Origin: DALYDK01 sp964415715
Lineage (GTDB): Bacteria; Patescibacteriota; Saccharimonadia; Saccharimonadales; CAIOMD01
NCBI GenBank assembly: GCA_964415715.1
Contig: CAYQBK010000043.1
Span: 1 to 10,291 of the forward strand
Direction: 5' to 3'
Length of the DNA stretch: 10,291 nt
Part shown: one piece after another, positions 1 to 5,892 of the stretch
Numbering within the stretch: the stretch's first letter is position 1
Layout of the letters: every line of letters begins with the position of its first letter
Made by a program: the position numbers and the translations under genes
Notes under the pieces: generated by a model
Told to the model about the DNA's origin: nothing
The model's database searches: none
The model's input: the letters and a program-made list of their open reading frames with translations, nothing else

Positions 1-498
1 TGTTGAAACCAACTTCACCCCAAATGGAAACTCTACTGGAACAAATTTAGCATTTATCTGCTTGAACTGTGTTTGCAATATAGACTGCAGTGTCTGAGCA
101 GCTTGGGCATTATTTTCACTATAAAACACTTCGGCTGTACCACTAGGATATTGAGCATTTGGCTGTACCTGTCCAAATGATGATGGTAATACAATAATTG
201 CGTCAAGTTCGCTTCGTTGCATCTTCTGCTTGGCTATATCTACAGTATTTGACTTTTTGTCAATTTTATATATACCACTAGCTTTACTAATATTAATAAA
301 CTCATTAGCTATCGGACTATTTGAGTCGTTTATAATGGCTATTTTGAAACTAACACCAGAATTACCTTTAAATATTGTCCCGAAAACAAACAAAAATATT
401 AGCGGAAAGGCCAATGTAAAAAACATCGCCAGTTTATCACGAAAGAAACGTTTAGCGTTTAACCTGGCAAATGTAATGATTGTATAAAAATAATTCAT
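1..498 (-). CDS. ABC-2 type exporter permease, N-terminal part (runs off the left edge)
   Basis: An open frame of 166 codons starts at the ATG at 498-496 and is still open at base 1, so only the N-terminus is present. It has a short basic cytoplasmic start (RLNAKRFFRDK, about residues 12-22), one hydrophobic helix (about 23-43), and then a hydrophilic extracytoplasmic stretch with IAIINDSNSP and LDAIIVLPSSFGQ. This layout is known for ABC-2 permeases of the multidrug or antibiotic type, where a large loop follows the first helix and the remaining helices come later. The start lies 4 bp after the stop of the ATPase gene (TAA AGCC ATG), so the two are almost certainly co-transcribed and probably translationally coupled; the only ribosome-binding candidate is a weak GAG in the ATPase end. 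The substrate cannot be inferred. The family call is firm from context plus the helix and loop pattern; the exact subfamily is uncertain. Confidence 0.85.
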   Translation of the reverse strand, partial: MNYFYTIITFARLNAKRFFRDKLAMFFTLAFPLIFLFVFGTIFKGNSGVSFKIAIINDSNSPIANEFINISKASGIYKIDKKSNTVDIAKQKMQRSELDAIIVLPSSFGQVQPNAQYPSGTAEVFYSENNAQAAQTLQSILQTQFKQINAKFVPVEFPFGVKLVST

Positions 499-502
499 GG
501 CT

Positions 503-1258
503 TTATTCTCGTATTTGCTTCCCTGTTAAATCTATGAATACATCTTCTAAATTAGCCTGCTCAACATGTTTTGGCTTTTTAAAACCACGCTCCAGCAACT
601 GTCTAACTAGGTTTTGGGGGCTCTCAAGGGCGATTATACGCCCCTCGTCCATGATAGCTACTCTATCACACAGCATTTCTGCTTCTTCTAGATAGTGAGT
701 AGTTAAAATAATAGTTATCCCTTTAGCCTGAATTGTTTTGATCAAACCCCATAAGTTACGCCGAGCTTGCGGATCAAGCCCGGTTGTCGGTTCATCCATA
801 AAAAATATTTTTGGGTTATGTACAAGTGAAGCAGCAACACTCAATCGTTGCCTTTGACCACCAGATAAATCTTCGGCATAGCTATTGGCTTTTGGTAGTA
901 AATCGACACTGCCGAGTAAAATATTGGGGTCTATTTTTTGGCCATAAGCCGCTGCGAACATTTGCAATATTTCACGAAGTTTAGTTTTATCCTGAAAAGC
1001 AGCAGTCTGTGGCTGCACGCCGATGATATATCGTATTCTGGTAGGATCTTTTTTAAGATTTATTCCATCTACGCTAACTTCGCCTTTGTCTATTGGACGC
1101 ATTGCTTCAAGCATTTCCAGAGTGGTAGTTTTACCGGCACCATTTGGTCCTAAAATACCAAATATTTCTCCTTTTTTAACACCAAATGATATATTGTCCA
1201 CAACTTTGACATTGCTATATGATTTAGTTAAATTCTTTACGTCAACAATATATTTCAT
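503..1258 (-). CDS. ABC transporter ATP-binding protein (ABC-2 exporter type)
   Basis: This is a complete 251-aa nucleotide-binding subunit that hydrolyses ATP at the cytoplasmic face to drive the adjacent permease. All catalytic elements are visible: Walker A GPNGAGKTT (residues 37-45), a Q-loop in GVQPQ (about 82-84), the signature LSGGQRQR (131-138), Walker B IFFMDE (151-156) with the catalytic glutamate, a D-loop in TTGLDP, and the H-loop histidine in TTHYLEEAE (H188). The pattern MDEPTTGLDP followed by TTHYLEEAEMLCDRVAIMDEG is typical of ATPases of drug or antibiotic ABC-2 exporters (the CcmA/DrrA-like group). The C-terminal tail (LEDVFIDLTGK) is also usual for this group. The start at 1258 gives a normal N-terminus, although no clear Shine-Dalgarno sequence precedes it. 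It is followed 4 bp later by the permease. The substrate is unknown. Confidence 0.97.
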   Translation of the reverse strand: MKYIVDVKNLTKSYSNVKVVDNISFGVKKGEIFGILGPNGAGKTTTLEMLEAMRPIDKGEVSVDGINLKKDPTRIRYIIGVQPQTAAFQDKTKLREILQMFAAAYGQKIDPNILLGSVDLLPKANSYAEDLSGGQRQRLSVAASLVHNPKIFFMDEPTTGLDPQARRNLWGLIKTIQAKGITIILTTHYLEEAEMLCDRVAIMDEGRIIALESPQNLVRQLLERGFKKPKHVEQANLEDVFIDLTGKQIRE

Positions 1259-1262
1259 AGTT

Positions 1263-1280
1263 TATATACCAATAATAGCA
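1263..1280 (-). promoter_or_regulatory. Possible extended -10 promoter for the ABC exporter genes
   Basis: On the minus strand TGCTATTAT (1280-1272) matches an extended -10 element (TGN plus TATTAT) directly after the terminator hairpin of the upstream gene. There is no recognisable -35. Transcription would start near 1265, leaving a leader of only about 7 nt. A second -10-like string (TATATAAA, 1268-1261) lies still closer to the ATG and would make the message leaderless. Either reading explains the lack of a ribosome-binding site. This is inference from consensus match only. Confidence 0.35.
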
Positions 1281-1308
1281 AAAACTGCTCCACGCGGAAG
1301 CAGTTTTT
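1280..1308 (-). terminator. Rho-independent terminator of the 65-codon gene
   Basis: A 10-bp stem (AAAAACTGCT at 1280-1289 with AGCAGTTTTT at 1299-1308) extends by two C-G pairs across a bulged A1298, with a tight loop at 1292-1295. On the minus strand the stem ends in a run of five T. It sits 17 bp after the stop of the gene ending at 1326 and separates that gene from the ABC operon. T-runs occur on both sides, so it could work in both directions, but no plus-strand gene leads into it. Confidence 0.75.
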
Positions 1309-1325
1309 TAAATCTATCAAATGTG

Positions 1326-1523
1326 TTATTTGATTCTTTTAACAGTAAGGAAGCCGTTTCGTGGGTTTTCGTTAACTGTCATTCCCTCTGGAAGGTCACA
1401 GGCTTCTGGCCGTTCATCCTTACTGAAGTAATAGATAGTTTGAACTTTACCGCCACGAAGTGTTACTTCCTTGGAGTTCAAATAATATGTTACGCCCTTT
1501 GAGTTTGTGTGCTGATATGCCAC
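1326..1523 (-). CDS. Small conserved-looking protein, 65 aa, GTG start, function unknown
   Basis: The product starts MAYQHTNSKG and contains TYYLNSKEVTLRGGK (about residues 12-26), IYYFSKDERPEACDLPEG and a C-terminal NPRNGFLTVKRIK. It has no signal peptide or membrane segment, so it is probably a soluble cytoplasmic protein of mainly beta character. The pattern (HTNSKG, LRGGK, IYYFS, DLPEG, NPRNGFL) resembles, from memory, small uncharacterised proteins common in Patescibacteria genomes; I know of no assigned function. The GTG start at 1523-1521 is well supported by AAGGAG at 1536-1531 with a 7-nt spacer. A consensus-like promoter lies upstream and a terminator downstream, so it is monocistronic. 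Such a complete expression unit, with the best ribosome-binding site in the window, suggests strong expression. Confidence 0.9.
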   Translation of the reverse strand: MAYQHTNSKGVTYYLNSKEVTLRGGKVQTIYYFSKDERPEACDLPEGMTVNENPRNGFLTVKRIK

Positions 1524-1530
1524 TATGTTT

Positions 1531-1536
1531 CTCCTT
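1531..1536 (-). promoter_or_regulatory. Shine-Dalgarno AAGGAG fixing a GTG start
   Basis: AAGGAG is followed by AAACATA and then GTG (1523-1521). It is the strongest ribosome-binding site seen in the window and decides the non-ATG start of the 65-aa gene. No in-frame ATG is available nearby. Confidence 0.85.
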
Positions 1537-1556
1537 ACTCTGTTAGTAGTACCCCT

Positions 1557-1585
1557 AAGATACCGCTATAAAATGTTGCTGTCAA
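1557..1585 (-). promoter_or_regulatory. Sigma-70-type promoter of the 65-aa gene
   Basis: A perfect -35 TTGACA (1585-1580), a 17-nt spacer and TATCTT (1562-1557, 4 of 6 to consensus) lie on the minus strand. The predicted start near 1550 gives a leader of about 27 nt that contains the AAGGAG. Spacing and -35 quality make this one of the best promoter predictions here. Confidence 0.6.
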
Positions 1586-1612
1586 TATTTTTTATGAAAT
1601 ATCATAAATTAT

Positions 1613-1642
1613 TTGCCAATTATGGTTAAGTTAAGTTAAAAT
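1613..1642 (+). promoter_or_regulatory. Sigma-70-type promoter of the 196-aa membrane protein gene
   Basis: TTGCCA (1613-1618, 5 of 6) and TAAAAT (1637-1642, 5 of 6) are separated by 18 nt. Transcription would start near 1649, about 29 nt before the ATG at 1678. The elements overlap an inverted repeat and a run of GTTAA units, so the promoter may be controlled. Confidence 0.5.
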
Positions 1643-1649
1643 AACCATA
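1621..1649. repeat. Inverted repeat with GTTAA tandem units over the promoter
   Basis: TATGGTTA (1621-1628) and TAACCATA (1642-1649) are perfect 8-bp inverted arms whose starts are 21 bp apart, about two helical turns. They lie in the spacer and over the -10 end of the plus-strand promoter. GTTAA occurs three times in tandem (1625-1639) and again at 1652-1656. This is a plausible site for a dimeric repressor, but no regulator gene is in the window and AT-rich DNA gives short repeats by chance. Confidence 0.3.
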
Positions 1650-1677
1650 CAGTTAACAGGATAATAAAGAGGGTAAA

Positions 1678-2268
1678 ATGAACGACTATTTAAATCGTAC
1701 CGGTAGGCCAGCCGCTCAATCAGCCAACAGAGTAGTAAATGACCAACAGCCAGTTGGACCTGGCCAAATTCCACCTACTCCAAAAAAATCAAAATTACAG
1801 AGTAATGGAATAAAAAAGATTCTTGTCTTTGTTGTTGCAATCGTTGTTGTTGTACTTATTGCAGCAGTAGTGTATTTCTTTGTAGTTAGGGACTCTACAA
1901 CAAGCCAAATACAGTCCAACAAATATCAAGCTGTATTCCTAAATAGCGCAGATGGCCAAGTATATTTTGGCAAATTAAGCGTTATGAATAATAGATACTA
2001 CAAGTTAACTGACATTTATTATGTCAGAGTTGAACAAGTGCAGCCTGATAAGACCAATGCCCAGCCAAAACAGAATATTTCACTTGCCAAACTTGGTAGC
2101 GAAATACACGGTCCTCAAGATACTATGTACATAAACAGAGATTCTGTTATGTTCTGGGAAAACCTAAAAGACGATGGTCAGGTCGCTAAAGCTATAAGTG
2201 ACTACAAGAAAAATGGCTCAAGTACAAACAACAACCAGCAACAAACCACAACTCCAACAAAACCATAA
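1678..2268 (+). CDS. Single-pass membrane protein, 196 aa, function unknown
   Basis: A polar, proline- and glutamine-rich N-terminus (about 1-46, ending in basic KKSKLQSNGIKK) is followed by one strong transmembrane helix (about 47-71). An extracytoplasmic domain (about 80-178) follows, with YQAVFLN, GQVYFGKL, KLTDIYYVRV, LAKLGSEIHGPQDTMYIN and VMFWENLKDDGQV. The C-terminus (179-196) is a low-complexity Ser/Thr/Asn/Gln/Pro tail. The positive-inside rule places the N-terminus in the cytoplasm. The start at 1678 follows AGAGGG with a short spacer. From memory, the QAVFL-GQVYFGKL-LTDIYY pattern recurs in uncharacterised Patescibacteria proteins; no function is known to me. The gene has its own promoter and terminator, so it is monocistronic. 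An anchored surface or periplasm-like domain is the most that can be inferred. Confidence 0.92.
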   Translation: MNDYLNRTGRPAAQSANRVVNDQQPVGPGQIPPTPKKSKLQSNGIKKILVFVVAIVVVVLIAAVVYFFVVRDSTTSQIQSNKYQAVFLNSADGQVYFGKLSVMNNRYYKLTDIYYVRVEQVQPDKTNAQPKQNISLAKLGSEIHGPQDTMYINRDSVMFWENLKDDGQVAKAISDYKKNGSSTNNNQQQTTTPTKP

Positions 2269-2285
2269 ACATTGTGCCTAACCTA

Positions 2286-2317
2286 AAATAAAACCCCTAT
2301 AACTAGGGGTTTTATTT
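2286..2317. terminator. Bidirectional rho-independent terminator between converging genes
   Basis: A perfect 14-bp stem, 2286-2299 with 2304-2317, has a 4-nt loop (TAAC) and a CCCC/GGGG core. The outer stem is A-rich on one side and T-rich on the other, giving a T-tract in both directions. It begins 18 bp after the stop of the plus-strand gene ending at 2268 and also faces the minus-strand gene ending at 2402. Confidence 0.88.
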
Positions 2318-2322
2318 ATGGA

Positions 2323-2340
2323 TTGGCTCTAGGGAGCCAA
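2323..2340. repeat. Secondary hairpin TTGGCTC/GAGCCAA
   Basis: TTGGCTC (2323-2329) and GAGCCAA (2334-2340) form a perfect 7-bp stem with a 4-nt loop, immediately beside the main terminator. GAGCC recurs at 2346-2350 and 2384-2388, so alternative pairings are possible. It lacks its own T-tract and probably forms part of the 3' end of the minus-strand transcript. Confidence 0.4.
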
Positions 2341-2401
2341 AATGTGAGCCGAAAAAAATCAATAGGCTGTCGTGGAATTGTCTGAGCCCAAAAAACATAG
2401 A

Positions 2402-3031
2402 TTATTTATTGTGTTTTTTACGATTAAGCAACCTAAAAACAAGACCTATTAATAGTCTTATAATCAATAAAAAGCCAAATAAAGTAGCCAACACAATACT
2501 AAATCCAGCTAAATCTGGTGACCAGTTGGGGCTTGCAAAATCAAAAGTATATAAATCTTTTGATGGTAGGTTCAAGTCATAGTTCACCCCACTAGAGCGC
2601 TCAGTAACATACTGTTGTATACAGCTTGCCCGCTGTACTGTAGTAAAACTTGGCTTTTCACAAACAGACTGAGCTTCGGGATATAAACTATCTTTTCCAC
2701 TTGCAGAAAGTTTTGCTTTTTGTTCTTCGACCAATCTATTAAACCTATTGGCTAGTTGTATCGGTGGCTCTGTCGTTGTCACATCTCGCATCCGTGTATT
2801 CATGTGGCTAAAAACATAGTTTCTTAAATCACGCAGTGCGGATTCGACATCACCATTTTGTTTGTCGGCCGAAATTACATTGTTTTTTAGTTCTAGCATC
2901 TTGAGATTGTTCGATCGTAAAGCCAAAACTGAAATGGTTGAAAAAACTATTAAACCTATAGTCAAAAAAGCTAATGATGATTTACGATATTTTTTCCAAA
3001 GTTGGTTAATCTTGTGCCTATTCATGGTCAT
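2402..3031 (-). CDS. Two-helix membrane protein, 209 aa, function unknown
   Basis: A basic cytoplasmic N-terminus (KINQLWKKYRKS) leads into a first helix (about 18-38). A helical extracytoplasmic domain of about 135 residues follows, with ALRDLRNYVFSHMNTRM and PPIQLANRFNRLVEEQKAKL, and two cysteines (C124, C137) that could form a disulfide. A second helix (about 177-199) and a basic tail (LLNRKKHNK) end the protein. Basic residues on both ends imply both termini are inside. The start ATG at 3031 overlaps the stop of the MFS gene as ATGA, so the two are translationally coupled; a second ATG two codons later is a less attractive start. I recognise no family. The coupling suggests a partner or accessory of the transporter, but co-regulation alone would also explain it. 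Confidence 0.9.
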   Translation of the reverse strand: MTMNRHKINQLWKKYRKSSLAFLTIGLIVFSTISVLALRSNNLKMLELKNNVISADKQNGDVESALRDLRNYVFSHMNTRMRDVTTTEPPIQLANRFNRLVEEQKAKLSASGKDSLYPEAQSVCEKPSFTTVQRASCIQQYVTERSSGVNYDLNLPSKDLYTFDFASPNWSPDLAGFSIVLATLFGFLLIIRLLIGLVFRLLNRKKHNK

Positions 3032-4236
3032 GACCTAAGTGCAGGAAAACGCTGCGTTAATATACCCAGGCTCGATATAGCACCCAATACAAACAGAGTT
3101 TTTAGTATCAAAACGTCATTTGTTGTAAAGAAAGTGAGAACATAAGCAAATATCCAAAAAAACAGGACTGCCAACATCCTAACAATATCTAAAGCTACCA
3201 AATACACTATACGGTAGCCAGGTACGCTATCAGAGGCATCATACATACCTTTATTGTACGGCATTCTGTAGCTTACTGTTAATGGCTCATCGACAACGCC
3301 TATCGTAAATGCCTGGGGGGCGGTAGTCACAAAGGGTCGCAACATATGCACCAGTGAATTGCCAATAGACCCCCACTTCAGCAGCAAGCCTCCACGCCTG
3401 TCATCTATGAGTTTTCCGATTGCATAAATAGCAATGAGTGCAGTTAATGTGCTAATAGATATTAACAAGCCCAGTGCAGCAAATGTGTCTTTTTTGAATA
3501 CGGCCAGGGCTACAAATATTGGCCAGATAACCACACTAACGACATTCTCAATACCAAAAAAACATATAGATATAAAATCTCGTTTATGGCGTCTCCACGG
3601 AAATCCCTTAATAGTAATACTTTGATGAACTTTTATTGGTTCAGCTGACATAAAAATAGGAATAAGTGAGCATGTCATAATAGTGATCGCAATAAATATA
3701 GTTGCCTTTGGGCTAATATATGTTGCAACCAAGCCACCAACCAGTGGACCAAGCGATGATCCAATCCGCTCGCATATTGTTATAAAGCCAAGCTCTTTAC
3801 CGCCATGTTCAGTATGTTTGACTTTTGAAAAGTCAACCTGTAACGCTATCCCAAACAAAGCATATGAGAGTGAACCCAATACCCCCAGTGTCACTATCGG
3901 CAAATGTGTTTTATCAATAGTCACCAATACTGCCAAATAAACTATCTGAACAACTGTACCGAGTGCTATTGTATGCTTTGGGCCAATCCTGGCAATAGAT
4001 TTAGCCGTTAATATTGACCATATTGGTCGCGTAAATGCCCAAACAACTTGATATAAGAAAATGTTCTGTAAACTAAACCCAAGTCTATATAAATATACAG
4101 GCACAAATATACCAACAACACTCATAGCTAATGAACGCAGGAACTCGCTGGCATATAGCTCACTAAGCTCATCAAACCCTACATGTCGCCAAAAGTGATA
4201 TCTTTTAAATAGTTTATTAATAATTTGTTGTATCAT
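3028..4236 (-). CDS. Major facilitator superfamily (MFS) transporter
   Basis: This 402-aa polytopic protein has about 11-12 predicted helices in two halves split by a cytoplasmic loop (about 200-220, basic: KGFPWRRHKRD), as expected for MFS secondary transporters, usually 380-420 aa. A motif-A-like loop GKLIDDRRGG (274-283) lies between two helices of the second half, and a degenerate equivalent, TAKSIARIGPKH (about 78-89), is in the first half. The segment ICERIGSSLGPLVGGLVATYISP (about 154-176) resembles the helix 5 region. The N-terminus (about 1-30) is an extended amphipathic stretch before helix 1. The start at 4236 lacks a ribosome-binding site, but an extended -10 lies just upstream. 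It is the first gene of a two-gene unit with the overlapping 209-aa gene. Substrate and direction are not predictable from sequence. Confidence 0.9.
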   Translation of the reverse strand: MIQQIINKLFKRYHFWRHVGFDELSELYASEFLRSLAMSVVGIFVPVYLYRLGFSLQNIFLYQVVWAFTRPIWSILTAKSIARIGPKHTIALGTVVQIVYLAVLVTIDKTHLPIVTLGVLGSLSYALFGIALQVDFSKVKHTEHGGKELGFITICERIGSSLGPLVGGLVATYISPKATIFIAITIMTCSLIPIFMSAEPIKVHQSITIKGFPWRRHKRDFISICFFGIENVVSVVIWPIFVALAVFKKDTFAALGLLISISTLTALIAIYAIGKLIDDRRGGLLLKWGSIGNSLVHMLRPFVTTAPQAFTIGVVDEPLTVSYRMPYNKGMYDASDSVPGYRIVYLVALDIVRMLAVLFFWIFAYVLTFFTTNDVLILKTLFVLGAISSLGILTQRFPALRS

Positions 4237-4262
4237 TGTTGATTTTTTTACTTTATGTATTC

Positions 4263-4271
4263 ATTATAGCA
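4263..4271 (-). promoter_or_regulatory. Extended -10 promoter of the MFS operon
   Basis: TGCTATAAT (minus strand, 4271-4263) is a perfect extended -10 element. No convincing -35 is seen at 16-18 bp, which is tolerated by extended -10 promoters. Transcription would begin near 4256, leaving a leader of about 20 nt. It lies in the 58-bp space shared with the divergent Mur ligase gene. Confidence 0.5.
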
Positions 4272-4294
4272 AACTTTTAAGGTACGATTAGTTA

Positions 4295-5571
4295 ATGCAT
4301 ATATATTTTTCGGGTATGGGTGGAACAGGAATTGGCCCACTTGCCCTTATAGCTCACGAAGCAGGTTATACAGTAAGTGGCTCTGATAAAAAAAGTAGTA
4401 AGTATACAGAATATCTGAAAACAAAAGGCCTAAATGTTCATATCGGTCAGCAAGATGATAGTTTTATTAGAAAGACTAACGCCAATCAACAAATAGATTG
4501 GTTTGTTTACAGCTCTGCATTGCCTTTGGAGCAACCAAATCATCCCGAACTCGTATTTGTTAAAGAAAACGGCTTAAGAAACAGTAAGCGTGATATATTT
4601 CTGAGTAATTTTTTAGATGAAAAAAAATTGAAACTAATCGCGGTGGCAGGAACTCATGGCAAAACAACCACAACGGCTATGTTGGTGTGGGCATTTCTAA
4701 AATTAAATATACCCGTCAGTTATTCAATAGGAGCAAAACAAACTTTAGCGAAATGGGCCATTATGACAAAAACAGTCAATATTTTATTTATGAATGTGAT
4801 GAATTTGACAAAAATTTTTTAAGCTTCAAACCATACTATTCTTTGATATCAAGTGTTGACTGGGACCACCATGAAATTTATCCAACAAGAGATTTATATA
4901 AATCAGCCTTTAGGCAATATATAGATCAATCATCTCACACAATACTATTTGATAAAGCTAGAAAATATCTTGGGCTAGATATAAACCATAAACTGATAAC
5001 AATCAACAACAATGACAACCTAGTCAACAGCATTAAACTCGCCGGTCAACACAACAGAGAAAATGCAAGGCTATGTATAGAACTACTCAAATACTTAACC
5101 AACAAGCCTAGCGATAGCTCTGTAACAATATTAAATAATTTTCCAGGCACATCCCGAAGGTTTGAAAAACTTAGCCATAATGTTTATAGTGACTATGCCC
5201 ACACCCCAGAGGAAATTAAAGCTACTATTCAAATGGCTCTAGAGATATCAAAAAATGTTATGGTTGTTTATGAGCCATTGACCAATAGAAGACAATACTA
5301 TATGAAAAATCAATATTATGATGTATTTAATGGAGTGGAAACTATCTATTGGGTGCCTAGCTATCTTGCGCGAGAAGACCCAGATATTAAAATAATACAT
5401 CCCGCTGAGCTAATAGAATGTCTAGAAAATAAACATATTGCACAGCCTGCTGTACTAGATGATCAATTAATGTCTAATATTAAATCATATGCACAAAACA
5501 ATGGAATAGTCTTACTGCTTGCCGGTGGGGGTGGCGGTAGCCTAGATGAGTGGGCTAGGGTTAATCTATAA
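4295..5571 (+). pseudogene. murC: MurC-type Mur ligase (UDP-N-acetylmuramate--alanine ligase), split by a -1 frameshift
   Basis: Mur ligases add amino acids to UDP-MurNAc in the cytoplasm using ATP. The first frame (4295-4738, residues 1-148) carries the nucleotide-binding start GMGGTGIGPLA, SGSD and the ATP P-loop AVAGTHGKTTTTAM. The frame is then lost and would stop at 4822. The family continues in the -1 frame from TNFSEMGHY, with YECDEFDKNFL, SVDWDHHEIYPT, LAGQHNRENA, FPGTSRRFEKL and SDYAHTPEEIKATI, to the stop at 5571. Joined, the product is 425 aa, slightly short of typical MurC (about 450-490 aa). One missing A in the run at 4735-4738 restores everything. Both sides are well conserved and the enzyme should be essential, so a sequencing or assembly error or a very recent mutation is likelier than decay. 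The start at 4295 has only a distant AAGG. A TACGAT at 4283-4288 could make the message leaderless. Mpl-type muropeptide ligase is the alternative. Confidence 0.85.
4735..4738 (+). other. Frameshift site in the Mur ligase (A4 where A5 is expected)
   Basis: The local reading is GGA GCA AAA | CAA ACT in the first frame. The family sequence requires GGA GCA AAA ACA AAC TTT AGC (G A K T N F S), exactly one more A. A -1 slip of the ribosome on A-AAA would give the same protein, but the site is not a canonical X-XXY-YYZ heptamer. The AGGAG at 4729-4733 is too close to act as the usual -1 stimulator, and I see no strong downstream hairpin. Confidence 0.8.
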
Positions 5572-5576
5572 AAGTT

Positions 5577-5882
5577 TTAATTTTTAATATTTTCGCTATA
5601 ATCATTTTCGTTATTGATTGGGGATAGTTTGTTATTGAGCTTATCCGCAAACTGGTCAATATCATATGGCTTAACGGGACTTTTTGTGTCGTAACCACTA
5701 AGATCACTTTTTGAACTTGCTTTCGAACCTGATTGTATTTGTTTTACAGTTTTATAAGCATTAGAGTTTACAAACAGCAGTATAGTGACCAACACCATAA
5801 TGCAAGAGGTAGCAATCACAAAACCCAAGGCTATCATTGGATTCATGACACCTAGTTTATTGACTCGTTGAGTATTGTCCAT
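5577..5882 (-). CDS. Small single-pass membrane protein, 101 aa, function unknown
   Basis: A short polar N-terminus (MDNTQRVNKLGVMNP) is followed by one transmembrane helix (about 16-38). The tail is hydrophilic and rich in Ser, Lys, Asp and Asn, with KTVKQIQSG, a flexible SKASSKSD segment and DIDQFADKLNNKL. The tail looks partly disordered and has no cysteine or catalytic motif. It starts 10 nt after the stop of the 191-aa secreted protein gene and is probably in the same transcript. No clear Shine-Dalgarno precedes the ATG at 5882; the in-frame ATG at codon 13, preceded by AGG, is a possible alternative that would keep the helix. Its stop is only 5 bp from the converging Mur ligase stop, with no terminator hairpin between them. 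Family unknown. Confidence 0.8.
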   Translation of the reverse strand: MDNTQRVNKLGVMNPMIALGFVIATSCIMVLVTILLFVNSNAYKTVKQIQSGSKASSKSDLSGYDTKSPVKPYDIDQFADKLNNKLSPINNENDYSENIKN

Positions 5883-5892
5883 ATTTGATAGA

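Noticed and set aside
230..487. Plus-strand open frame of 85 codons near the left edge
   Set aside because: It is antisense to the N-terminal part of the ABC-2 permease, whose start, spacing and helix pattern are convincing.
1023..1502. Plus-strand open frame of 159 codons
   Set aside because: It lies antisense to the start of the ABC ATPase gene and all of the 65-aa gene, runs through the terminator hairpin, and its translation resembles no protein; both antisense genes have strong support.
4729..4738. Programmed frameshift signal in the Mur ligase (AGGAG followed by AAAA)
   Set aside because: AGGAG results from the conserved Ile-Gly-Ala codons, is too close to the A run for a -1 stimulator, and the site is not a canonical slippery heptamer. 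Kept only as a check under the frameshift finding.
5541..5576. Terminator between the converging Mur ligase and 101-aa genes
   Set aside because: CCTAG (5541-5545) and CTAGG (5555-5559) give only a 5-bp stem with a 9-nt loop and no adjacent T-tract on either strand.
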